This document shows positions 9,403-20,200 of a stretch of DNA of 64,000 nt, in pieces (the first letter of the stretch is position 1; every line of letters starts with the position of its first letter). The notes beneath the pieces were generated by a model. The model saw only the letters and a list, made by a program, of their open reading frames with translations, was not told the DNA's origin and did no database searches. The translations under genes were made by a program, and so were the position numbers. The DNA is from Ehretia macrophylla (lineage: Eukaryota; Streptophyta; Magnoliopsida; Boraginales; Ehretiaceae): NCBI GenBank assembly GCA_037974665.1, contig CM075767.1, positions 25,755,498 to 25,819,497 of the forward strand. The letters run 5' to 3'.

Positions 9403-12400
9403 TTTTTGTATTTTCCTTTTACTTTTTCTTCTTTTTCTTTTTCTTTGTTGTCGTATTCTAACTCGTCTTCTTCCAGTTCATTGTCTCCTGACTCATGACA
9501 AAGTAAAGGTAAGACCGTATCAGTAGGCTGTACTTCAGGTACATTTAATTCATCTATATGGAAAGCTGATTGTTCCTCCACTTCTCTTTCCAGTCTGGAC
9601 ACGTCTGAGAAATTTTTACCTCGTATTTTAACCATACAATGCCAAAAATCTCTATTCCTCCTGGCCCCTAGATACTTACAATAGTACACTTGAGATGCTT
9701 GTTCTGCCAACACAAATGGTTCATATTTGTGATATCTCCTCTTCATGTTGACATCAACCAGTTAGGACTTAGTATGGTACTTTACACCTCTATCTTTTGT
9801 AGAATTGTACCAGTCACATTTGAAAAGAACTACTCTAGTGTAGTGCACCATTGGATTATGATATTCCAGTTCAATAATGTCATTTAGCATTCCATAATAC
9901 CCAATATCCTCATTACTACCAACCGCAATCTCTTTCACGAATACCCCACTATTCATTGTGGACTTGAATTTTTCAAATTCAAAGGTGTGAAATCTGTATC
10001 CGTTCACCAAGTATCTTGACCATGTGCATACCCTACAACTTGGCCACATAGAAAGGCATTTTACACGGCCGTCTATTCCATTAGTGCCGATTAGCTAGAA
10101 AAATCACAAGTCGTTAATAGTATAATCCAAATTAAGAGGATTATATTCATTAGTTGCATAACTACTTACATGGTCATATAACCATTTCGGAAAGCAACAC
10201 TCAATTTGATCTTGAATCTGTGCGGGTGTCAATGGGGGAAAGTTCTGTACAAGATTTTCTTCGAACAATATGCAATCAAAATAAATTAATTTCAAATGGG
10301 TTCTTTCGTATGAGTACTAACAATTTAGAATAGACAGACCAAAGTGCCACAACCTTACCTTATATAGGGGTAAACCTTTGGGCAATTCATCAATACATAT
10401 AAGTGTGCTGCATGCAGTTCTTCATCCTCTAATGTTCATACTGTTTCCTTTTCAATTGGACAACCTAGGTAAGTTTTATAGACAAACATCCTTCAGGGTA
10501 GTTCACCTTGTTATATTGGTCATTCCTACCAACCCTGCAAGTTTTAGTTACCACGTGTGGTTCGAAATAATATGAACAAAAAGTGGACGTTTCTAAGATG
10601 TGATATGTTTCACATATAGATCCCTCGACACGTGCCTTATTTTTGTACTTTCCTTTTCAAGTGCTACAAGAACCTCTCGAATGGATACATCCATCGATAT
10701 TGTACATGACCGCAACATATTGCCTCATACACCAAATAGATTGACAAGTGCTCCATTGAATCGAAGAAGACAGGGGGTAGGATCTTTTCCAAGTTGCAAA
10801 GAATCACAACTATATTTTCTTGCATCCTTTCCAATTCGTGTCTTTGAAGAGTTGTACATCATATGTTAGTGAAGAATAAACTTAGTTGGGAAAAGGCTTC
10901 CCAAACATGTTTCGGCATTAGTTCATATAATGCAATAGGAAACAATCTCTCCATAAACACATGACAATCGTGACTCTTCATGTGTGACATTTTCAACTGT
11001 TTCATATCCACACACCTTGACAAATTGGAAGAATACCTATTAGGGACTCGTAGGTCTTTAACCCATTCAAGAAGTGTTCTTTTGCTTGCCATAGAGAGTT
11101 TGTAATCACCCATTTTCAGTTGGTCCACATCACATAATTCTGGACGGTCACAAAATTTATCAATATCAACTCTTGCTTTGAGGTTGTCCTTTGTCTTTCC
11201 CTTCACACCCATCACGGTATTGAAAATGTTATCAAAAGCATTCTTCTCAATATGCATGACGTCCAAATTGTGTCGCACAATATGTGTTTTCCAATAAGGA
11301 AAATCCTAAAAAATATTTCTTTTGGTCCAATTGTGCTTAACCCCAAACCAGAGAGCTTATTTTTTTCCATTTCGTTGATTTTAGGGTAACGTTTCATACT
11401 ATCCCACAATTGTTCACCATCTAGTCTTGACGGAGAAGTAGATATTTTAACTCTACCCTTAATACAATTCTTCTTGTCACGCCGTAGGGCACTATGTTGT
11501 GGTAAGAATTGACAATGACAATAAAAAAAACTAGTCTTCCTACTCGTTGGCAATTGGAAAGTTTTTGTCTTTTCTACATAATACGGATATGCCAGCTTAC
11601 CATGAGTACTCCACCAAGACAACATACCATATGCTGGAAAGTCATTGATTGTCCACATTAAAGCTACCCTCAACTAAAAATTCTTTTGCGTTGCCACATC
11701 ATAGGAAGGTATCCCTTCTAACCATAGCTTCTTCAGTTCATCAATTAGAGGCTCTAAATACACATCAATGTACTTACCAGGACTTTTTGGACCAGGTATA
11801 AGAAGTGTCAAGAACATGACAGGGTCCTTCATATACATCCACGGTGGGAGGTTGTAAGGTGTAATTATCACCGGCCAGCAAGAATAAGGTATAACATTTG
11901 AACTGTGAGGGTTAAACCTATCCAAGCACAAATCAAGCCGAACATTTCTTGGTTCAGATGCAAAATCAGGATAAGATCTATCAAAGTGTTTCCATGCCTC
12001 ATCATCAGATAGATGACATAGTTTACCATCTTCAACTAAATGTTTCTTGTGCCACTACATATGTTCCGCTATAGCCTTTGACATGTATAATCTTTGCAAC
12101 CTAGGGGTCAATGGAAAAAACCTCAATTGTTGGTAGGCTATAAGTTTACCCCATTTATTACTACGTGTTGATGGCTTGAATCGGGGGTGACCACAACGGG
12201 GACAATTCTCTAAGCGACTTCTGTCATTGTAGAATAACGTACATCCATTTATACAAACATCTATCTTCTCATATCCCAACCCTAAAGGCTTTATTACCTT
12301 CTTGAACTGGTCCAAATTTTTCGACATCTTATTAGTATTTTCCAACGTATCCCTGACTTCAACAATGAGTCTGTTGAAATATTTTTCATTTATTCTCTTC

Positions 12401-12919
12401 AGATTTGATATTCATATAACGACACATAGTAGATAACACAGTGCGATGTTCACATCCATCCCACAATGGCTCGTTAGCACCATCAACCAAATCAAAAAAC
12501 TTTTGTGCATCAGTATTCAGTGCTTCACATGTTTCGTTATTATCCATGAAGAACTCTAGTCTAGTAGCGTCAATTACCATTCTCATATAATTATTTAGTT
12601 ATGTCACCCCTGGACAATTCTCATCTATAACATTATGTTGTGACGGACCATGATAATTGGACATATGTTCCCCATGTGCAATTCATTCATAATAATCTGG
12701 CATAAACCTCTTCTTACAAAGATGGATCTTAACATCATCAGGCAGTTCAAATTTGTGATATTTGCATTTCACACATGGGCATCTTATTTTTTCACCATCC
12801 ATGTAATACATTTGACTACATGCGAACGCAACAAATCCCCTTACACCGTTGATAAATTCATCTTTAAGTTGTCTATTGGGTGTTAGTTTGTGGTCCATCC
12901 ATGCACGAGATTACTCCAT
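9280..12919 (-). pseudogene. CACTA-1 TNP2 transposase, degraded
   Basis: Plant CACTA transposase in several frames. In order: transposase-associated domain (about 12919-12683; YYMDGEKIRCPC, CVKC), a zinc-ribbon-like stretch (CINGCTLFY, CPRCGHPRF; 12345-12055), the Transposase_21 core (PYNLPPWMYMKDP, LLIPGPKSPGK, WTINDFPAYGMLS, LDVMHIEKNAFDN; 11931-11160), DUF4218-like (MKSHDCHVFMERLFPIAL; to about 10550), then DUF4216-like (10049-9762) and an acidic tail. I place the start at 12919, in line with CACTA-2; codon 3 is TAA where CACTA-2 has TCA. Other breaks are frameshifts near 11300 and 10850, stops between 10850 and 10300, and a shift that reads the Asp tail as Met. The region between the first two segments (12683-12586) is also interrupted. 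Confidence 0.9.
9306..9405 (-). repeat. (GAT)n tract encoding the TNP2 acidic tail
   Basis: Imperfect ATC/GAT triplets. In one minus frame they encode a run of Asp ending at a stop at 9280-9282; in the frame joined to the upstream TNP2 sequence they read as Met. CACTA-2 has the same tract at 56085-56280 in the Asp frame. Confidence 0.9.
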
Positions 12920-14223
12920 TTTATATTTTACTGTAGTACACCTAAGTTTGGGATAATATTTTGGAGAATTGAAGGTGATACAATATTAGGGTATTATTAG
13001 GTGGCAATAGAACGATGCTAATGGAAAATCAAATTAATAATGAACTAACAAGATGAGCTTGGGCTTGGGACTCGAACAATGACAATGAAATTCCTTTTAA
13101 AACAAGAACTGTATAATATCTTTACAAGAATTGGCGAATTTATCTTGACCAAGAACTTCCTATGCAATAAAATAAATATTGTTGATAAAAATAAATATAT
13201 GTTCTATCAAAGTTAGAGGTTTGGAAAAGTTATAGACTTCCTTGACGTGCCTATCAACACTTAGGACATATTATTCTTACACGATACAATCGTATTGATC
13301 ACTCTTATCCTTACTTGTATCCTCTATAATACATTTGTTATAATATCATTACTTCCTAATTAATGGCATGTGGCACCAACATAATACACAACACTAATAG
13401 TAATTTGTATATTTAATTAGACTAGTCTTGTAACCTTTTTTTATAAAACATTAAATATCAAAAGATCAACTAACTCAAATTTTCCAATTATTTAAATCAA
13501 ACCATATTCATGAAACTAAATATTTATAAAAAGTAAATGCCATAAATGAAAACACATTCCCAAACATAGGATTAACACCATTCATATAGAATAAGCAGAG
13601 TCAGGATGGTATTAAACACATTAGAATACTAACCTGACACGTATTACGGTTTGTCCAATAGCGAATTTCTGAAATTAATAAATATTAAAATAATTAATAA
13701 ACGAAGAAAAATTAAAATTGAAAACAACAAACAAAACTAAAATGCAAAATATCACAACAACAAATAATGAAAAAAATAAAAATAAAAAACCTGAAAAAAA
13801 ACTAAAACATCAATAAAGAACAAAAACTTATACAAAAAAAACAAAAAAAAAAAACGAACAATAAAGAAAAAAATAAAAACGGGAAAAAAATTAAATACTA
13901 AAATACATAGTATGACAATAACAAATAATGAAAAAAGTAAAAATAAAAATTGAAAATAAAAAAAACTAAAACGTGAATAAAAAAATTTGGAATATATAAG
14001 TAATTAATAAAGGAAAAAATTCAAAAAAAAAAAATAGAAAAAAATAAAACATAAAAAAAACAAAAATTAATTAAACAAAAAATTACACAAAAAAATAGAA
14101 AATAAAGAAAAAAATAAAAGCTAAAAAAAAATAGACAAAAACCCCAAAAAAGAGAAAAAAAAGAAAAAAAGAAAGCATATCTACCAACAAAATATAGAAG
14201 TATATGTATAAATAAATAAATAA

Positions 14224-14259
<36 letters not shown>

Positions 14260-14575
14260 ACTCATATACATACACATATGCATATACATATATATCTACA
14301 TCTACATCTACATATACATCTACATATACATATACATTTCATATATATATATATAGCTATATCTACATCTACATCTACATATATATTTCATATGCATATA
14401 TATAACCTTAATGTGGTTTGAGAAATGTAGGGGTTAGGGGTAGAGAAAGAAAGCTTAGAGGTAGGAGGTAGTTTTGAGGGGTGGGGTAAGGGTATTATGG
14501 ATTGGGGTGGGGTGTTGGGTAGGGTGTTAGGGAGGGAGGGCAAGGAGTGAAGGAAAGGGTTTAAAAAAAAAAGGC
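12920..14575. other. CACTA-1 region upstream of TNP2: A-rich tract, AT microsatellite, G-rich block
   Basis: No gene is seen. On the plus strand, 13660-14190 is extremely A-rich (T-rich on the TNP2 sense strand), 14210-14405 is TAAA, TA and CATATA microsatellite, and 14420-14560 is G-rich (GGGGTGGGG-like). CACTA-2 has the same succession upstream of its TNP2 on the opposite strand: C-rich 50756-50815, AT microsatellite 50876-50990, T-rich 51180-51650. Confidence 0.8.
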
Positions 14576-14621
14576 AGATTTAAGTGAGTTGAGGGCGTTT
14601 GCCCTCAACTCACTTAAATCT
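14576..14621. other. Perfect 21 bp inverted repeat with 4 nt loop
   Basis: The left arm 14576-14596 (begins AGATTTAAGTG) and the right arm 14601-14621 (ends CACTTAAATCT) are exact reverse complements around GTTT. It lies between the G-rich block and the gagacgg repeats of CACTA-1. Confidence 0.95.
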
Positions 14622-14625
14622 ACTG

Positions 14626-14644
14626 GGGAGACGGTCCGTCTCCC
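14626..14644. repeat. Palindromic subterminal-type repeat
   Basis: GGGAGACGG-T-CCGTCTCCC is a perfect 9+1+9 palindrome built from the gagacgg unit that fills 24230-24660. Element B inserted 45 bp further on, so this is the left remnant of that array. Confidence 0.85.
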
Positions 14645-14689
14645 TTGTAGTTTAAAAAAATGCACAGCACTTTAAGTACTATGCTGGCC

Positions 14690-16980
14690 TATAATACCCG
14701 AGCCCGAAATGTGGTATTTCCTTGTTATTTATTTTGAAAATTATATTTTCTTAGGTTCTTTGAGATTTAATTGTTACTTCTTTGTTGTCGCAACGTGCAT
14801 TGCATATCGGGAGCGATAGCTAGAGAATGATTTCTAGTCCTCAGCAAATAGTGAAACTAGTATTTAGGTGACTTAAATTTTATATTTTAATTATTGTTGG
14901 TTAGAATTAATTTAGTGATAGTTTATTTTAGCTTAAAATGCATAAAAATAGTCTAATTGACCAAATTTTAAGTAGTTGACCAAGGCTTGACCCTTTGACC
15001 AAAGACTTGTCACCTTAAATAAGCTAAACAATGCAAAAAAAAAGAAAAAGAAAAGCTGAAATCAGAACTTGAAGAGGTCGAAACATAGAGAGAAAAGAAA
15101 AAAAAAATTCAACCTTTCAAAAATTCAAATCTTCGCGTGAGCTCGTGCGGGGTGATTTTCGAGGTGTCCAGCGTTGTTTTCCTAGCGACTAGGAGTGCCT
15201 AAGGTGAGGGAAGCACGTTATTTGCGTATTTAAATGTTATGTATGTCAACTTTTTGATTTTTTAGATTTATCCGTAGATTGTTGTTTAAATCGTTTTGAT
15301 GCTTCTAGAATGTTCCTTGCCAATTGTAGAACATGTATTTATAGCTTTTTAACATTTTCTGCGGTTAAATTTTGAGATTGTAATTTAAATTGGTTGTTGA
15401 ATAGTAGTTTATGAATAGTAAACCCTTGAAACGATGAAGTTACGCTGTTATGCTTTCTGTTGATGTAAAAATGTGCTAGGTATGCTAGAATGCCTAAATG
15501 CATGGTTTGTTTAGGTAGCGTAATGGAAAAATTGAGAAAAACGCCTTGGTGAAAGTCGGGGTCGTTTAGGTTGACTTTAGCATTTTCTCGTTTTGCATGT
15601 TGGCATTGTTTCGGGAGGCTATGGAAGCACTTTTGGTGCGATTATGGCGTTGGTTGGGTGTTTGGTTGATATAGTTGTAGTTCAAACGAGCAAAGGGGGA
15701 AATCGGGACTTTGCGTGAATTCTAGGGTTAAGTTGGGTTTCGGGGTCTTTAGACGTGCCTTATGGTGACCTAGTTGGATTGGTGAAGTCGGTTTCCAGAA
15801 CTCGTGGCTTGTTTGGAAATGGTAGTGTTTTGATAGTTGGGGCCGATTTGTGATTTTGGTTGTTTTCTTGATATTATGCCTATAGAATGCTTAGGGTTGC
15901 TTGATATACTTGTTTGAATTGATTCTGATTGAAATGCTTATCAACTGTTGCTATTGCATGCGAGAGTAATCTACTTTGTTATTCTCCCACGTGTGGCTTT
16001 ATTGCTCGTTTATCGCCTTGTATCGAGTCTTGCATTGCATAGTGTCTAGCGCGTGAGTGATGGTCCTCTCTGGGTAGCCTCGGGTTGCCAGTGTTGGTTG
16101 CTCTAGCTCCGTGGCTATTCCCTCTTCTCGCTTGGGTTGCCTCCCAGGGAGATTTGGGTCGTAGATTGATGGATACTTCCGGGGTATTCCAAACTGGTGT
16201 TATAAGGTGGTTTGAGCCGGCGCGTCGTCATCGAATTCGTGATTGAAAGTTGCTCGTGAAAAGAGTACCGTATCCTTCGAATGAGTGTTTACAGTTTTAA
16301 TACTTGCCTTGCTTTATTGATGGCTTGTTGTATCTCTATATGATATTTGTATGAATTGCTTGGCTAATTGCATTGCATACTCCTCTTATCTCCGTCCTTG
16401 AGACCAATTGCCCTCGCTGAGCAATAGTTTTTGCTCATTCCTTTCTATACTATATTTTTTACAAGAGTAGTTGAAGCAGACCCTATTGAGGTAATAGAGG
16501 AGGAAAAGCAGGTGGAGGTGTTTCCGTGATAGCACTTCTTTGCTTTGCTGGTGGTTGGTTGCCAGACTTTTGTGCGAGCCATGCTTGATGTGTTTAATGC
16601 TTGGTTGTCACTTATTTTGCGGCTTGTAGCCTTGTATGTAGTATCTATTTTGAGGCCTAGATGGTCTTATATTGTAAAGGATTAAAGGTTGTAATGTTGT
16701 AAATATTAACTCATGTGACTAGTAAGAAAATGCATGCTAATGGTTAATGGTTTAGTGGCATAAATAATTGTGTAGTATGCATATCATTTTTGGGTTGCAA
16801 AGTTGTTAATGAAAAGATGTATGTTTTCTAAAAGAATGTTGGCTTGTCTCAAATGAATGTTGTGGTTTCTCGAATATCATATTGAATGTAGGGTTTCGGA
16901 ACATCCGCGGTACAGAGGAGACTCCGTCCGTGTGTCGGGTCTGGGCTTGGCCTTTTGCGGGGTTGGGTCGGGGCGTGACA
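14690..16980 (+). repeat. Element B 5' LTR (2291 bp)
   Basis: It begins TATAATACCCGAG (TGTAATACCCGAG in the 3' copy; TG has decayed to TA) and ends GGGGCGTGACA. Internal landmarks are a donor-like AAG/GTGAGGG at 15204, a GGGTAGCCTCGGGTTGCC structured block at 16072-16150, a TGAGCAA/TTGCTCA hairpin at 16418-16437, an acceptor-like TTTTTTACAAG ending 16465, and a short open acidic segment ending in EVFP-stop at 16529. Confidence 0.95.
16418..16437 (+). other. LTR hairpin TGAGCAA-TAGTTT-TTGCTCA (element B 5' LTR)
   Basis: Perfect 7 bp stem. Relative to element A's stem, base pair 6 is A-T instead of T-A, so pairing is kept although the sequence changed. It is repeated in the 3' LTR at 23650-23669. 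Confidence 0.7.
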
Positions 16981-16988
16981 TCTTTAGG

Positions 16989-17000
16989 TGGTATCAGAGC
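16989..17000 (+). other. Primer-binding site of element B
   Basis: TGGTATCAGAGC, complementary to initiator Met-tRNA, lies eight bases after the LTR. Confidence 0.95.
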
Positions 17001-17293
17001 ATGATAGTCTTGCATGAGCCGGGATATGTTTCTCGGTCTGTAGGGTAAAGGTCCAAAATGCTAGAGTGTTATTGTGTGATTGTTAAGTGGAAAGAAAGTG
17101 TTATAGCATGACTTTGTGAACTTAGAGTGCTTATGTGTTTAAAGTGAATTAGTTTGACCTGTCAAACTTGTGTTATGTGAGTTGCGTGTTAGAATGTTTG
17201 ATCGTTATTGACTTGAGTGTTATCTAATCTTATGTGCTATATTTCTGTCTATAAACTGCTTTTAAATGTTGCCAGCTATTGTGAATTGCTACT

Positions 17294-20200
17294 ATGCCGC
17301 CACGTCGTGGTACTCAAGGTATAGGGTCAGATGAAGAGGTAGCAGAACAGGGTCAGCAACCGTTGCCTGAGCAGTTTATGGCTACTATGACTACAACGGT
17401 TGACCGGATTACCCAAGTACTGCATGAGCAGAGGCAGGACAGGAATAATAATCCCAGGGAAATCAAGCTAATCCTGGTGGACAAGGGTATAGAGTTGAGA
17501 ATAACCAGTTGGAGAAATTCTTGAGGCACAAGTTGGGAAAGTTCTTTGGAGAGCCGGATGATGAGGCAGCCGAGAGATGGATTAATCGTGTTGAGAAAAT
17601 TTTCACGTCTTTGAGGTACACTGCTGAGGCAAGAATAGATTATGCGTCATTCCTGTTTGAGGGTGATGCAGAGTAGTGGTGGAATACTGTCAGGAGGAGG
17701 TGGGACTGTGAGGATGTACCACATTTGTGGGATGATTTTGTGAGTGAGTTTCGGGACAAGTATATTCCCGAGATGGCTATGGAAAGAAGAGAAGACGAGT
17801 TTGTGGCCCTGAAGCAGGGAAATATGACTGTTACACAGTATGAGGCTAGGTTTGTCAGCCTGTTGAGGTATATGCCTGAGCTGGTACGGCCAGCTAGGAG
17901 GATGATTCATAGGTTTGTTCGTGGGCTGAGAATGGATATTAAGTTGCATTTGACTGGGCAGACCTACACTACTTTTCTCGAGGCATTCCAGGCAGCCTCG
18001 AAGTTTGAGAAACGGAAGGCAGAGATGATAGCGGAGAGTAGTCAGCCGAGTAAGAAACAGTACTTGGGCCAGAGCAGCCAGAGTCAGCCGAGGCAGTATC
18101 AGACTTCTGCGCAGGTTCCTCAGCAACGTCCATATCAGCCTCAGCATCAGATTCAGGGGAGGCCAACTGTGATTAGACCCCAGCAGGGAGCTACAATTCC
18201 TACTACTGCCAGAGCCCCAGCACCTACAGGAAACACTGTTGTAAGGCAAAATCAGCAGTGTAACTATTGTAATCGATCGGGGCATATTGAGGCTAATTGT
18301 TGGAGAAAGAGTGGTAAATGCACTGGTTGTGGGGGTGATGACCATAGAATGAGAGATTGCCCTAAGTATAAGAATGTTCAGGGTCGTACTGGAGGCCAGG
18401 GTGTTCAGAATAGGGCTGCAGGTGCAGGTCCAGCACAGAGGGTTCAGGCTAGGGTCTTTGCACTGGATGCAGAGGAGCTACCCGATACTACAGCTATTGT
18501 GGAAGGTACATTTCTTCTCAATACTCAGCCAGTTAAAGTTTTGATTGATCCCGGAGCTACACATTCGTTTATAACTCCTGCATGTGCACGATCTGTGAAT
18601 GTTTGCATTGATAAACTGTCGCATGAAGTTGAAGTTAGTACGCCTTTGGGTGCAAAATTTGTTACTGAGTCTATTTTCAAATCTTGTGATATATGCATTG
18701 AGAACCGTAAATTTCCTACTGATTTAATTATACTGCCATTCCGTGACTTTGAAATTATTTTGGGAATGGATTGGTTGGGGAAGTATTATACTCAGTTGGA
18801 TTGTAGAACAAAGATTGTTTATCTTCAGGTTCTTGACCTACCGGTACTGGAGATTGTTGGGAACTGCAGGGCTGCCCGAATTCCTCTTTTATCATCGATC
18901 AAGACTTCTAAGTTGTTGAATAAAGGTTGTGAAGCTTACTTAGCTTATTTGATCAATCAGCCTACTGATAAGTTGAATTTGAATGAAGTTCCGATTGTTA
19001 GAGACTTCCTTGGTGTATTTCCTGAGGAATTACCAGGTTTACCACCGGATAGGGAGATTGAGTTCGTGATTGATCTTGTGCCAGGCACTGCGCCAATTTC
19101 TAGGAGTCCTTATAGAATGGCATCGGCTGGACTTCAGGGATTAAAAATTCAGCTTCAGAATTTGCTTGAGAAAGGGTTTATACAACCTAGTTCTTCGTCG
19201 TGGGGTGCGCCTGTGTTGTTTGTAAGAAAGAAAGATGGCACACTACGGTTATGTATTGATTACAGGGGACTTAATCAAGTCATGATTAAGAACAAATACC
19301 CCGTGCCGTTGATTGAAGAATTGTTTGACCAGTTGCAGGGTGCTAGTGTTTACTCCAAATTTGATTTGAGGCAGGGTTACTATCAACTTAGGATTCGGAG
19401 TGATGATATACCAAAGACGGCATTCAGGACTAGATATGGCCACTATGAATTTGTTGTGTTGCCGTTTGGATTGACGAATGCACCAACCGCATTCATGGAC
19501 TTAATGAAGAGGGTTTTTCGACCTTATCTTGATCAGTTTGTCGTGATCTTTATTGACGACATTTTAGTGCACTCGAAGAACGAGGTTGAACATGAACAAC
19601 ACTTGAGGATTGTGCTACAGACTTTTCAAGAAAACAAGCTTTTTGCTAAATTCAGCAAGTGTGAATTCTGGTTGAATCAGATATCTTTTCTAGGCCATAT
19701 CATTTCAGGTCAAGGGATTTCAGTAGACCCAGCTAAGATTGAAGTTGTTTCATCTTGGAAGAGACCTGAAACGGTGTCAGAGATTCGGAGTTTTCTTGGG
19801 TTGGCAGGTCACTACCGGAGGTTTGTTAAAGACTTTTCCAAAATTTCTAGGCCTTTAAGCCAGTTGACTCGAAAGAAAGTTGCTTACAACTGGGATGCCA
19901 AATGTGAATCCAATTTCCAAGAATTGAAGAAGAGACTAACTACAGCTCCTATACTAGCTTTACTTGAGGGAACAGAAAACTTTGTTGTCTATAGTGATGC
20001 ATCTAAAGAAGGTTTAGGCTGTGTTTTAATGCAGAATGGTAAGGTGATTGCTTATGCTTCTAGGAAGTTGAAACCATATGAAGTCAATTACCCTACACAT
20101 GACCTTGAGTTAGCTGCAGTTGTGTTTGCTTTGAAGAAGTGGCGTCACTACTTGTGGGGTAGCAGATTTGAAATTTTTACTGACCACAAGAGTCTCAAGT

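Noticed and set aside
14021-14289. Phe/Tyr-rich frames on the minus strand
   Set aside because: Read from the A-rich and TA microsatellite DNA of CACTA-1.
17647-18345. Long minus-strand frame of 232 codons inside element B
   Set aside because: Antisense shadow of gag; no domain and codon pattern follows the sense gene.
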